64,000 nucleotides of DNA, taken from positions 310,001 through 374,000 of the forward strand of contig NZ_PEBU01000004.1 in the NCBI RefSeq assembly GCF_002887595.1, in the 5' to 3' direction. Source of the stretch: Bowmanella denitrificans (lineage in GTDB: Bacteria; Pseudomonadota; Gammaproteobacteria; Enterobacterales; Alteromonadaceae). Positions 28,152 through 37,118 of the stretch are shown here, piece by piece; position 1 is the first letter of the stretch, and every line of letters starts with the position of its first letter. Made by a program: the position numbers and the translations under genes. The notes below the pieces were generated by a model. That model had not been told where the DNA came from. It was given only the letters and a program-made list of their open reading frames with translations, and ran no database searches.

Positions 28152-28442
28152 TCAGAATAACTTTTTAACATCCCGATAAAAATTCTCATGCGAACCGAGT
28201 GCGATCAATTCAAGTATTACAGTGCCATCTTCGTAACTGTAACCAAGTAAAGTCAACTGTTTGACCATCTTGAACTTGTAGACGCGAAGAAAAGACAGGT
28301 CACCTTTTTTCTGCTCGCCCAGCAATGGCTCTTGCATCAGTGCCTTTACCGCTTTATCCAAATCATTTTTCTGATTCTGATGTAACTTCTTAACTGCTCT
28401 CTTAAAATTAGCTGTCTGTAAAACAGTGGTAATATCAGCCAA
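28152..28442 (-). CDS. RelE/ParE-superfamily toxin (YafQ-like)
   Basis: 96 residues, starting with TTG at 28442 inside the end of the antitoxin gene. FKRAVKKLHQNQKNDLDKAV, FLRVYKFKM and the C-terminal LELIALGSHENFYRDVKK match short mRNA-interferase-like toxins. The GSHENFYRDVK ending is frequent in this family. It pairs with the ParD-like antitoxin upstream. Confidence 0.85.
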   Translation of the reverse strand: MADITTVLQTANFKRAVKKLHQNQKNDLDKAVKALMQEPLLGEQKKGDLSFLRVYKFKMVKQLTLLGYSYEDGTVILELIALGSHENFYRDVKKLF

Positions 28443-28656
28443 AGTCGTAAGGCTCCAATTTCCCCGCCTCTTTTTCAGCTTTAGATATTATTGCCTGTTT
28501 GACGAACTCGTAAGGCAAATCTGGATTATCTTCCATCATTTCACCTATTTTCGCCCAGTGCTCAATCTGTTTAGGCATAGTGCGGTTCAGCGCTTTGCCC
28601 ATAATGGTAGCTTTCTCAACTAGATCTAGGTCAAGTCTTACGCTCGCTGTCGCCAT
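28435..28656 (-). CDS. ParD-like antitoxin
   Basis: 73 residues from the ATG at 28656 (AGGAG upstream); a longer frame to 28791 is rejected. ATASVRLDLDLVEKATIMGKALNRTMPKQIEHWAKIG has the beta strand and two helices of a ribbon-helix-helix domain. TMPKQIEHWAKIG is typical of ParD-like antitoxins. It overlaps the toxin by 8 bases. A palindrome at 28684-28704 just upstream is the likely autoregulatory site. Confidence 0.87.
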   Translation of the reverse strand: MATASVRLDLDLVEKATIMGKALNRTMPKQIEHWAKIGEMMEDNPDLPYEFVKQAIISKAEKEAGKLEPYDFG

Positions 28657-28683
28657 AATATGTCTCCTGATAACAACAAATGA

Positions 28684-28704
28684 ATTGTAGCGAAGTGCTA
28701 CAAT
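28684..28704. promoter_or_regulatory. Palindromic operator of the ParD-like module
   Basis: ATTGTAGC-GAAGT-GCTACAAT is a perfect 8-base inverted repeat 28 bases before the antitoxin start. A further half-site (TTGTAGC) follows at 28704-28710. Confidence 0.6.
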
Positions 28705-29018
28705 TGTAGCAAGTTGCGTACCCGGCAAATGGCGGCGCTGTCTGCGATTCATCAAGTTAGTGGAAGACAACTCCCAATTTATCATTGCCACGCATTCCCC
28801 TATATTACTGGCTTATCCCTGATCGAAGATCTATCGGTTCTCGGAAAGTGGCATATATGAGGTAGCCTATGAAGACACGGAGCATTTTGCTGTTACCCGG
28901 GATTTTCTAAACCGGCACAGGCTGATGATGCAGATTCTGATGGAAGAGTGACGGGCGGCAGGGCGATACAAGGTATGAAGGTGTCACAACGTCGGCTTTT
29001 TTAAATTCAAGGACAGCA
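28705..29018. other. Intergenic stretch with a possible gene remnant
   Basis: A short plus-strand frame ending at the TGA near 28951 reads IYEVAYEDTEHFAVTRDFLN and continues for 12 residues. It is gene-like but has no start and a stop shortly upstream, so it may be a degraded fragment. The promoter of the acetyltransferase gene should lie between it and 29019. Confidence 0.3.
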
Positions 29019-29825
29019 GTGTATCTGGCAAGACTTTCAAAAAAGGCTGGCCAGTTTAGTGTTGCTGAACTCACAGGTAAGGGGGTGACCTTGCTCAGAC
29101 AAACGGATGGAGTGTCGATGATGGAAAAGTTTGAATGTGTTTGGTCAGATTTCTACTTTAGCGGTGAGCCTAGTGTAACAGGGCTTGATATGGATATTTA
29201 TATTCATCATGAACTTGCTGAAGATGAAAAAATCACCATTTTGACCTGCGGCCAGGGTAAAACCAGGGTAAGTATTGCCCCTCAAATGGCAGCGCAGTTG
29301 TGCTTGGAGCATACATCCGCAGTGAATGACCTAGGCTCATTCAGAACGCGCCTGTCAGAGGCAGGTATTGAGGTGCACAGTCCGGACCGGGTGTATTTTT
29401 CTGAACAGCCTGTCACGGTCAATTTGGCTGGTAGCAATATTGAGATTCGCAGTTTAAGTGAGGCAGATACACAGCTTTATGCAGAATTTAAACAGGACAT
29501 TGATGATGACGAGTGGGACAACGCCTGGGTAGAGTTGGACCATTGGCAGGTTTTTGGATTGTTTTTGCACGATAAACTTATCTCGGCCTGTAGCCTGTAT
29601 CCATGGCGGCAAAGCCATATTGCCGATTTGGGCGTGATTACGGCACCTGCTTTTCGGGGGCAGGGCATGGCTAAAAAACTCGTTAATTATGCTCATGGGG
29701 AAATTGCAAAACACGGCTACATTCTGCAGTATCGAACGCAAGTGGATAACGAGCCATCGATAAAGCTGGCGGAGTCACTTGGTTTGAGGTTTTACGGTAC
29801 CTGGGAATCGGTTATTGATAGCTGA
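29019..29825 (+). CDS. GNAT-family N-acetyltransferase with an extra N-terminal domain
   Basis: 268 residues from GTG at 29019, with AAGGA 6 bases before. The C-terminal half is GNAT: VFGLFLHDKLISACSLYPW, DLGVITAPAFRGQGMAKKL (acetyl-CoA loop RGQGMA) and NEPSIKLAESLGLRFYG. The first 125 residues look like a substrate-recognition region with no distinct motif. The substrate is unknown. The following small membrane-protein gene begins 30 bases later. Confidence 0.85.
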   Translation: MYLARLSKKAGQFSVAELTGKGVTLLRQTDGVSMMEKFECVWSDFYFSGEPSVTGLDMDIYIHHELAEDEKITILTCGQGKTRVSIAPQMAAQLCLEHTSAVNDLGSFRTRLSEAGIEVHSPDRVYFSEQPVTVNLAGSNIEIRSLSEADTQLYAEFKQDIDDDEWDNAWVELDHWQVFGLFLHDKLISACSLYPWRQSHIADLGVITAPAFRGQGMAKKLVNYAHGEIAKHGYILQYRTQVDNEPSIKLAESLGLRFYGTWESVIDS

Positions 29826-29855
29826 ACGAGCCGATGTCGGCGGTTAAGGGATGCA

Positions 29856-30065
29856 ATGAACAATATCAACAATACAGCTAAGCTGCCGCCAACGATTCGC
29901 CTGATTGTAGCGCTTGCCGCTGTTCCATCGTTATTACTGGCGGTGATGATTGTGATCAGTGCCTTTGATCAAGGCATCACCAGCATTGGCGCATTTGAGG
30001 TGCTTTACTCACTTGTGGGTGTGCTTGCCTTGTATATTGCCATAACAGGTAAGCGATTGTTTTAG
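29856..30065 (+). CDS. Small two-helix membrane protein
   Basis: 69 residues with AAGGGA before the ATG. Two hydrophobic segments (about 15-38 and 46-65) are separated by a short polar turn (DQGITSIG). No family recognised. Probably co-transcribed with the acetyltransferase. Confidence 0.65.
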   Translation: MNNINNTAKLPPTIRLIVALAAVPSLLLAVMIVISAFDQGITSIGAFEVLYSLVGVLALYIAITGKRLF

Positions 30066-30172
30066 CAGTATTAGTTGCATACCAGGTGGTGGCGGCATCG
30101 CCGGGCCTAGGTGTTTTACCACCTGGGCCCAGGGGCTGCAGACATTGCCAGCCGAGCGCTTAGGGGTAAAAA

Positions 30173-30874
30173 TTACAAGCGCTTCAACTGAATATCAATT
30201 TTATCGTAATACAGGGTGGTTTTGCCTTCATAGCCGGAGTCTGTACCGACAAACAACCAAATGCTGCCATCCTGGTTGGTGGTAAACTCAATACGGCTGT
30301 CATTGTTGCTGGCCAGCACTTTTTCTACATATTTGCTGCCTTCGCAGTTGGCGCCGCTGGCGGCAATATCGCCGATAATTTTAGCGTTTTTGCCGTTATT
30401 GTTTTGCGCGCCTTTGTCCAGGTTCAGGTAGTAGTCGGCCTGTTTGGGCTCCTGCTCACCAAAACCAAATTTCATCCACACTGATTCGCCAGGGGCGCCG
30501 CCTATTCCCATGCAACCTTCACCGGCATTGGTTAGCAGGTTCACGCTGATACTGGCCTGATAACGGCTGCTGGGCTCCAGGCCGGTGAATTTACCTTTAA
30601 TATACATAAACAAATCGTCACTGCGATTATGGCCTGACAGCATAAACCCTTGCTTCTGGCTGTCGGTAGGCAACGCCTTAAGACCGGAGCTGAGTTCGTG
30701 GGTGTCGGGATCATCCGGTGGATAATCGGAAAAGCCAGCGCTCCAGCCATGGTCGTTTTGTTCAAAGTCAAAGCTAAAAGCCGGATCTTCCTTATTGCCG
30801 TCGCTGCTCAGGTCCAGCTTACAGCCGCCTAGCAGCAGGCCTAATGCCAGTACTGCGGTGATCTTGTTATACAT
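30173..30874 (-). CDS. Lipoprotein of unknown function
   Basis: 233 residues from the ATG at 30874 (GGGAG upstream). The lipobox is LLLGGC with lipid Cys at about 18. The mature part FSFDFEQNDHGWSAGFSDYP, followed by beta-strand-rich sequence ending TTLYYDKIDIQLKRL, resembles jelly-roll carbohydrate-binding-like folds. No enzymatic motif was found. Transcribed alone, divergent from the TraB/GumN gene. Confidence 0.75.
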   Translation of the reverse strand: MYNKITAVLALGLLLGGCKLDLSSDGNKEDPAFSFDFEQNDHGWSAGFSDYPPDDPDTHELSSGLKALPTDSQKQGFMLSGHNRSDDLFMYIKGKFTGLEPSSRYQASISVNLLTNAGEGCMGIGGAPGESVWMKFGFGEQEPKQADYYLNLDKGAQNNNGKNAKIIGDIAASGANCEGSKYVEKVLASNNDSRIEFTTNQDGSIWLFVGTDSGYEGKTTLYYDKIDIQLKRL

Positions 30875-31066
30875 AGGGTCTCCCGTTGGTGAATAACGTA
30901 AAAAACTCAACTGCCCATATGCTATGTAAGGGGGAACTCGCTGACTGTATCAGTTGTTAATCGGCTGCCGTCAATTTGTAAAAGCTTGCTGGTATTCGCC
31001 GCACTTTGTTTTTCCCTTGTTACCGGCACTTGGGGTAAAGTCGGCTTTTTTATAAAAGGAATATCA

Positions 31067-31918
31067 ATGAAGCATTGGTTGCTGTTGTTATGCTGCTTGT
31101 CGTCACTATGTCAGGCCGATGGTGCCGTATGGCGGGTGTCAAAAGCCGGGAGCCAACTGTATTTGGGCGGCACCCTGCATTTACTGAGTAAGGCCGACTA
31201 TCCGCTGCCAGACGGTTTTGACCAGGCCTATCAAAACGCCGCTAAAGTGGTGCTGGAAACCGATATCCGTTTGATGCAGGAACCGGCCTTTATGCAACAG
31301 ATAATGGCGCTGATGACTTTACCGGCCGGACAGAGTCTGGCAGACAAATTGTCCCCTGCCACATTCACCAAACTGCATGATTATTTACAGGCCCACGGCA
31401 TGCAGGCAAAACCGCTGATGGGTTATAAAGCTGCCATGCTGGCGCTGATCCTGACCAAACTGGAAATGCAAAAGCTGGGGCTGGATCAGCTTGGCGTCGA
31501 TTCCCATTATCTGCTTAAGGCGTCAGAAGATGGTAAGGCACTGGGTTTTTTGGAAACACCGGAGCAGCAGATGGGGTATCTGGCCGACATGGGCGCGGGG
31601 CAGGAAGACGAACTGGTGCTGTATACCCTGGAAGACATGCAAAGCCTGCCGGATATGCTGACCAAGCTGCGCCATGCCTGGCGTGAAGCGGATATTAAAG
31701 CGCTTGAGAAAGAGGGCATACAGCCTATGCTGGAAAGTCACCCGGCCTTATACACCAGCCTGCTGAAAGCCCGTAACGATAACTGGCTACCGCAACTGGT
31801 TAAGATGTTACAGGATAAAGAAGTGGAACTGGTACTGGTGGGAGCATTGCATCTGGTGGGCCCGGATGGTTTGCTGGCACAACTGGCAGCGCGGGGATAC
31901 CAGCTCGAAAAACTCTGA
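31067..31918 (+). CDS. TraB/GumN family protein
   Basis: 283 residues from the ATG at 31067, with a signal peptide (KHWLLLLCCLSSLCQADG) and AAAGGA upstream. The family motifs are the N-terminal YLGGTLHLL (GTxH) and the C-terminal LVLVGALHLVGPDGLLAQL (GxxH). These are shared with the Tiki/TraB metalloprotease-like fold, so a periplasmic peptidase or protein-processing role is possible. The substrate is unknown. Confidence 0.9.
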   Translation: MKHWLLLLCCLSSLCQADGAVWRVSKAGSQLYLGGTLHLLSKADYPLPDGFDQAYQNAAKVVLETDIRLMQEPAFMQQIMALMTLPAGQSLADKLSPATFTKLHDYLQAHGMQAKPLMGYKAAMLALILTKLEMQKLGLDQLGVDSHYLLKASEDGKALGFLETPEQQMGYLADMGAGQEDELVLYTLEDMQSLPDMLTKLRHAWREADIKALEKEGIQPMLESHPALYTSLLKARNDNWLPQLVKMLQDKEVELVLVGALHLVGPDGLLAQLAARGYQLEKL

Positions 31919-32064
31919 AGGCTATTGTTAACTAACGAAAAAGCCTGAACCTAGTCAACCACTTCACTGGTCAGTGGCTGCTTTAGGGTAAAAGTGTCTG
32001 AGTGCTTTCGCTTTAGCCAAAATACCGTTAGTCTGGGTGTACAAGAACTATCCAGGTGACGGCC

Positions 32065-32721
32065 ATGGCCAGTAAAACAGCACAACGGATTTTGTTTACC
32101 AGTCTGGAATTGTTCAATACCCATGGCGAGTCTGCGGTGACCAGCGTAGATATCGCCATGGAGTTGGATATCAGTCCGGGCAATCTTTATTACCATTTTA
32201 AAGGCAAGGAAGTGATTGTCCTGGCCTTGTTTGAGTTATACCGGGAGCAAATGCATCCCCTGCTTATTGCTCCGCAGCAGACACTGGAGCTGGACGAGTT
32301 TTTCTACTTCTTGCATTTGCTGCTGGACGTCAATCTGACCTTTCGCTTTCTGTACCGTAATCCGGTTGATTTACTGGAAAAATACCCTGGATTGGTTAAG
32401 CCATTTCGTTTGCTGCTTAAGCAGCAAGACCAGCTTTTAGAAGACTGTCTGAATCAGTTTATTGGGCAGGGGCTGCTTAGTCTTGAACCTTCCGACGTGC
32501 CGCTGATGTTGCAGCAACTGGGGTTGGTATTCAGCCAGGCTGGCAACTATGCTCTGTTAAAAGCGCAGGAGCTGGACGCTCAGGCTTTTGAGCAGCAGTG
32601 TATGAGCAATATGTTGTTTCTACTTAGACCTTATATGCAGATCGAACCGGGCGCATGGCAAGATTTACAGCAGACCGTGCGTAGCGGGCAACGGGAACAG
32701 AACAGGGAGCATGCAGAGTGA
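32065..32721 (+). CDS. TetR-family regulator of the wax-ester synthase operon
   Basis: 218 residues from the ATG at 32065. The HTH is TSVDIAMELDISPGNLYYHF, with FKGKEVIVLALF following, as in TetR regulators of lipid metabolism. Its stop overlaps the GTG start of the WS/DGAT gene (GTGA), so the regulator and enzyme form one operon and it probably senses a fatty-acid derivative; that last point is inference from context. Confidence 0.92.
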   Translation: MASKTAQRILFTSLELFNTHGESAVTSVDIAMELDISPGNLYYHFKGKEVIVLALFELYREQMHPLLIAPQQTLELDEFFYFLHLLLDVNLTFRFLYRNPVDLLEKYPGLVKPFRLLLKQQDQLLEDCLNQFIGQGLLSLEPSDVPLMLQQLGLVFSQAGNYALLKAQELDAQAFEQQCMSNMLFLLRPYMQIEPGAWQDLQQTVRSGQREQNREHAE

Positions 32722-34217
32722 CGCGAAAGATTAGTTTTCTTGACCGGGCGTTTTGGATAACAGAATCCGACAGTAACCCTAAACATGTAGCCTGTCTGCA
32801 ATTGCTTGAATTACCCGCAGGGGCCGGCGAAGACTATCTGCCTAATCTGGCCGAACAGTTTCGTCGTTTTGATAAGCCGTCCAGCCCGTTTAATACCATA
32901 GTTGAACAGATGCTGGGTTTTCCACTGCGACTGGTGACCGTGCGGGAGCTGGATATGCAGTATCATGTGCAACTGCATATTATCGATGATGTGGGTGACA
33001 AGGCCGGCTTAAACCGCTTTGTTGCCAAATTACATGAGCCTCGTCTGGACAGAGACAAGCCCCTTTGGCAGTACCATCTGATTCAAAGCCGGCAGGGCGG
33101 GCATTTCGCCATTTATGTGAAAATTCACCATATGTATGGTGATGGTGCCGCGTTGATCCGCTGGTTTCAGGCTGGTTACCGGGAACAACCTGATATCGAT
33201 GGCTTTACTCCGGTTTGGGCGCTGCCGCAACCTTTTCGCCAGCGCCGTCCCAAGCACTGGCTGTCTGGACTGATATCCAGTGCCTGGCATTTTCTGCGCA
33301 CCGTGGTGGACCTGTTTTGGATCCTGTTTCGTTTGCTTGTAAAGCTGGTGCGTATTAATGATCACTATATGCCTATTCCGTTTTCCGGCACACGTACGGT
33401 GCTGACCGGCCAGGTCAAGCCAGGCAGGGTAGTGGCGGTGGCGGATTTAGACTTTACCCGTGTGCAGGCGCTGTCGAAGCGCATGCGTGCGTCGGCCAAT
33501 GAAATTTTACTCTGTTGTTTCGACATCGGCGTGCATCGTTTTTTAAAGGACTACGGCCACCATAGCTTTAAAAAGGCGCTGTATACCAATATGCCGATTA
33601 ACCTGCGTAAGCCGGGTGAGCAGACCGGTGGCAATAAGATAGCTATAGTGCCGGTCAAACTGGCGCACGGTGAAATGGACCCCTACCTGCGTTTGCGGCA
33701 GATTATTGAAAACCACCGCATCGTTAAAAATGCGGCGAAACGCTCAGAGCCAGGCGCTTTTAGCTACTACACCATCTTGATTCAGGCGGTGGCGCTGGTG
33801 GTGGAGTTGCTGCATTTGTCGGATTGGTTTAAGCCCATCGCCAATATCCTTATTTCCAATGTGCCAGGGCCAAGCCAGACCCGCTATTTGCGCGATGCCA
33901 AACTGCTGGCGGCTTATCCTATTTCCACTATTACGCCGGGGGGCGGGGTGAATATCACCTTGCTGACCTATGGCCAGACCGCCAACATTGGTCTTGTGTG
34001 TTGCAACACCCATATCAGCTCGCTGGACAGCATGGCTCATTATTTTGTGGAAGCCTTTGAAATGCTGGATAAATGTGCCGACGACCCAAGCCTGAATATT
34101 GAAGATATTGGTGAGTGGGTGGATGATGAGGTAAAGTCCATTGTCGACGATGAGCTGAAACATGCTCAGGACGAAGCCCTTGATAAAGAACTTGCCCGCG
34201 AACCAATGGTGCACTAA
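32718..34217 (+). CDS. Wax ester synthase/diacylglycerol acyltransferase (WS/DGAT)
   Basis: 499 residues from GTG at 32718, with AGGGAG upstream. The catalytic HHxxxDG motif is H137-H138-M-Y-G-D142-G in KIHHMYGDGAALI. ISNVPGP and the N-terminal FLDRAFWITES are also conserved in WS/DGAT enzymes. These enzymes esterify fatty alcohols or diacylglycerol with acyl-CoA to make wax esters or triacylglycerol stores. Nearby genes for beta-oxidation and an alcohol oxidase fit lipid turnover. Confidence 0.95.
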   Translation: MTRKISFLDRAFWITESDSNPKHVACLQLLELPAGAGEDYLPNLAEQFRRFDKPSSPFNTIVEQMLGFPLRLVTVRELDMQYHVQLHIIDDVGDKAGLNRFVAKLHEPRLDRDKPLWQYHLIQSRQGGHFAIYVKIHHMYGDGAALIRWFQAGYREQPDIDGFTPVWALPQPFRQRRPKHWLSGLISSAWHFLRTVVDLFWILFRLLVKLVRINDHYMPIPFSGTRTVLTGQVKPGRVVAVADLDFTRVQALSKRMRASANEILLCCFDIGVHRFLKDYGHHSFKKALYTNMPINLRKPGEQTGGNKIAIVPVKLAHGEMDPYLRLRQIIENHRIVKNAAKRSEPGAFSYYTILIQAVALVVELLHLSDWFKPIANILISNVPGPSQTRYLRDAKLLAAYPISTITPGGGVNITLLTYGQTANIGLVCCNTHISSLDSMAHYFVEAFEMLDKCADDPSLNIEDIGEWVDDEVKSIVDDELKHAQDEALDKELAREPMVH

Positions 34218-34528
34218 TGAAGTTGTTGAATGGTATTTTTCCTTTACTGGTTTTAAGTGGTTGTGCATCGGTGGAATCGGTGCCTGGCGCAGATGCTGTC
34301 GTGTTGCTGGAAAAGCATCAGCTTGCTGACTGTCAGCGCCTGGGCAGTGCCAATGCGCAGGTGCTGGATAGAATCGCCTTTGTCGAGCGAGACCAGGAAA
34401 AAATGGCCGCCGAACTGTTAAAGCTGGGCCAGAATGAAGCGGTAAAACTGGGTGGTAACGCCCTGACGGTGGACAGTGACATTCAACATGGCAGCCGCCG
34501 TTTTGTGGTATATCGCTGTCAGCGGTGA
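34217..34528 (+). CDS. DUF4156-like lipoprotein
   Basis: 103 residues whose ATG overlaps the WS/DGAT stop (TAATG). The lipobox is LVLSGC (lipid Cys16). The mature part has Cys at ADCQRLG, NEAVKLGGNALTV and a C-terminal Cys, resembling YjeI-like DUF4156 proteins. Role unknown; third gene of the WS/DGAT operon. Its last 10 bases overlap the convergent next gene. Confidence 0.82.
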   Translation: MKLLNGIFPLLVLSGCASVESVPGADAVVLLEKHQLADCQRLGSANAQVLDRIAFVERDQEKMAAELLKLGQNEAVKLGGNALTVDSDIQHGSRRFVVYRCQR

Positions 34529-35226
34529 AACAAAAACACTAACTGCCCGTTCTGCACTTGCACCTCTTTGCCCAGGCGGGCAAACAGCCGTTCATCGGGC
34601 AGGTGTTCATCCAACTGATAATCCAGTTCGCCACTGGTCACCAGATCCAGCAACTGCTTTTCAATTTGCCCTTTGTGGTAATCCAATACTCTTTGCTTGC
34701 CGCCGCTAACATAAAGGTCCAGATAGGCGGCGGCGTCTTTATACAAGCCACCACTGAATACATCCAACGAAGCATTGACCCAACCTGAAATAGAGTCTGG
34801 CAGCAGGCGGGCCAGAATATCTCTGCTACTTTTAATCACCAGATAGTCATCCTGCAGTAGTTGGATTGTATCCAGGCTGACCTGCATGGGGCGAATAGTG
34901 GCACTTTGCTTAAGAAAGTGCGGCTTTCCCTGCACCGTGGCCAGTATATGTGCCTGGTAAATTCTGACCCCGCGCATCTCCACCTTGAATTCGCAGAGTA
35001 ACGCCATCTGCATTTTGTTGTCTGGCAGGCTGAGCTCCACACTCAATACGTTCAGCACGCCATTGCCGCCAGGGATCGCCAGGTTTAACTGAATTGGCAG
35101 ATTGGGCACCAGCAGGGCACTAACTTCGTCCACCGACATACTGAACTGACGCAGTCTGCCAAAGCGTACCAACCAAGCGTAAAGCCAGTACTTGGCACGT
35201 TGCAGGAGCTTGTCAGATGTCAGCAC
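34519..35226 (-). CDS. Conserved-looking protein of unknown function
   Basis: About 235 residues if it starts at the GTG at 35226, chosen because GAGAGGAAA precedes it. The ATG at 35295 would add a hydrophobic leader (MLVLYSVFSLITVSC) but has no ribosome site. It is rich in amphipathic strands (FSMSVDEVSALLVPNLPIQLNL) and ends in VQNGQLVFLFHR. The pattern recalls lipid-binding-like DUF1439 proteins, without certainty. It converges on the WS/DGAT operon. Confidence 0.55.
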   Translation of the reverse strand: MLTSDKLLQRAKYWLYAWLVRFGRLRQFSMSVDEVSALLVPNLPIQLNLAIPGGNGVLNVLSVELSLPDNKMQMALLCEFKVEMRGVRIYQAHILATVQGKPHFLKQSATIRPMQVSLDTIQLLQDDYLVIKSSRDILARLLPDSISGWVNASLDVFSGGLYKDAAAYLDLYVSGGKQRVLDYHKGQIEKQLLDLVTSGELDYQLDEHLPDERLFARLGKEVQVQNGQLVFLFHR

Positions 35227-35393
35227 AGCATTTCCTCTCTGGGCATTGTTGCAACTTACTGTTATCAAAGAAAAAACACTATATAAAACTAGCATTTGGC
35301 GGTTTTATCAACAATAGTTGATAGGCATAAACAAACAGCCTTCCGTTCAAGGCTATTCAGGATGGCTGACAACAACAGGGGTAGCAAGCAGAT

Positions 35394-36938
35394 ATGTTCA
35401 TTCCAAGTATTCTTCTAAAACAACTATATAACAGAGGCAGTTTAACCAATATGGGCAGCGGAGTGCGTTTCTCCCTGAAAAACCGCCTTAAGGATGCCAT
35501 CGTCCAGGAAGTTAGCGAGATACGCATAGGCGGTAAGGAAGTACCCAGGGATAAGATTTTTCTGCAACTGGCTGATGGGCAGACCTTACCGCTGGCAGAA
35601 TTTAACAGCATGGGCAGCCATGACTTTCCGCTCAAGAGTTCGTTGTTTGTACATATCGAGCAATGCCAGCCACTGCCACAGCAAAAACACAAAATACTGG
35701 TGAGCTTTAAAGCCTCACCCTTTGGTACATTGAAACTGGAAGTGGAAGATGTGGTGACCGAAAACAAGGTGGACCATAACAAAGTTCCCCGCTCGGACAC
35801 TGATGATTACGGCGAGGAGATTATTCAGGCTCGACAGCGCTTTTTTGAACAATTCAGTGATGCCAAAATCAATCATGTGGGCAAGTACAGCATCGACCCC
35901 CATAGTCTGCAGGGCAATATTGAACATTTTATTGGTGTGGCGCAGGTGCCTATCGGCATTGCCGGGCCATTCCGTATTAATGGCGAACACGCTCAGGGCG
36001 ACTTTATGGTGCCATTGGCCACTACCGAAGGCACGCTGGTGGCCTCGTATAACCGTGGCATGAAGCTGTTTAATATGAGTGGTGGAGTGAAAAGTACCGT
36101 GGTGGACGATGCCATGCAGCGGGCACCGGTATTTGTGTTTGATGACGCCAGAGGAGCGCGGGATTTTGTGCAGTGGATCAGGGAAAATCTCGACAGTATT
36201 CGTCATGAAGCCGAAGCCACCTCATCGGTTGCCAAGTTGACTTACATTGACCATTTTCTGTCGAATAAATTTGCTTTCCTGCGCTTTAACTTCCGCACTG
36301 GTGACGCAGCCGGACAGAATATGGTCGGCAGAGCCACTTTTGCCGCCTGTGGTTGGATCCTCGATCACTATAAAGGCATTCGCAATTTTTATCTGGAGTC
36401 CAACTTCGCTACCGACAAGAAAGCCTCGCAAATTAATATTATGCGCACCCGAGGTAAGCGGGTGGTCAGTGAAATCACCATAAAACGTGAACATTTACTG
36501 CAGGTGATGCGGGTTGAGCCCAAACAAATTGATTACCATGGTCGGGTGGCGGGTGTTGGCTCATTTCTGTCTGGGGTAAATAACACCGGCTTGCATTCTC
36601 CCAATGGCATCACTGCCATGTTTATTGCCACCGGGCAGGATGTGGCCAACGTATCTGAATCATCGGCCGGTATTCTCTACAGTGAGCTCACTGATGACGG
36701 CGATCTGTATCTGTCGCTGACCATTCCGTCGTTGATTGTGGCGACTTATGGCGGTGGCACCGGTATCGGCACACAAAGGGAATGTCTGGAATTAATGGAT
36801 TGCTATGGCCGTGACCGGGTGTACAAGTTTGCCGAAATTGTCGGGGCGGTGGCGCTGGCCGGTGAAATTTCCCTGGCTTCGGCGATTTCCTCCGCCGATT
36901 GGGTATCATCCCACGAGCAGTATGGCCGCAACCGGTAA
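35394..36938 (+). CDS. Hydroxymethylglutaryl-CoA reductase with an N-terminal extension
   Basis: 514 residues. The catalytic part has Glu212 (PLATTEGTLVAS), Lys342-343 (FATDKKASQ), Asp416 (GQDVANV) and the C-terminal His in SSHEQYGRNR, the class I HMGR set. It reduces HMG-CoA to mevalonate with NAD(P)H. The first 125 residues (FSLKNRLKDAIVQEV onward) form a separate beta-rich domain not needed for HMGR activity in other enzymes. No other mevalonate-pathway gene lies in the window. Confidence 0.92.
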   Translation: MFIPSILLKQLYNRGSLTNMGSGVRFSLKNRLKDAIVQEVSEIRIGGKEVPRDKIFLQLADGQTLPLAEFNSMGSHDFPLKSSLFVHIEQCQPLPQQKHKILVSFKASPFGTLKLEVEDVVTENKVDHNKVPRSDTDDYGEEIIQARQRFFEQFSDAKINHVGKYSIDPHSLQGNIEHFIGVAQVPIGIAGPFRINGEHAQGDFMVPLATTEGTLVASYNRGMKLFNMSGGVKSTVVDDAMQRAPVFVFDDARGARDFVQWIRENLDSIRHEAEATSSVAKLTYIDHFLSNKFAFLRFNFRTGDAAGQNMVGRATFAACGWILDHYKGIRNFYLESNFATDKKASQINIMRTRGKRVVSEITIKREHLLQVMRVEPKQIDYHGRVAGVGSFLSGVNNTGLHSPNGITAMFIATGQDVANVSESSAGILYSELTDDGDLYLSLTIPSLIVATYGGGTGIGTQRECLELMDCYGRDRVYKFAEIVGAVALAGEISLASAISSADWVSSHEQYGRNR

Positions 36939-37118
36939 CCTGCTGCGATTCAGGCACAAAATGCGGGCAGCCGGTCTCCTGGCTGCCCTTTCATCTTGCT
37001 GTCGCATTATGCATAAATAATGGACAAATCGTTATTAAAACCCCCTAACTTTCGGTGCGGGTGCTGAGAAATCTTTGGTAGACTCACTGGTACGATCAGT
37101 AATAACGCAGGTGGTCCG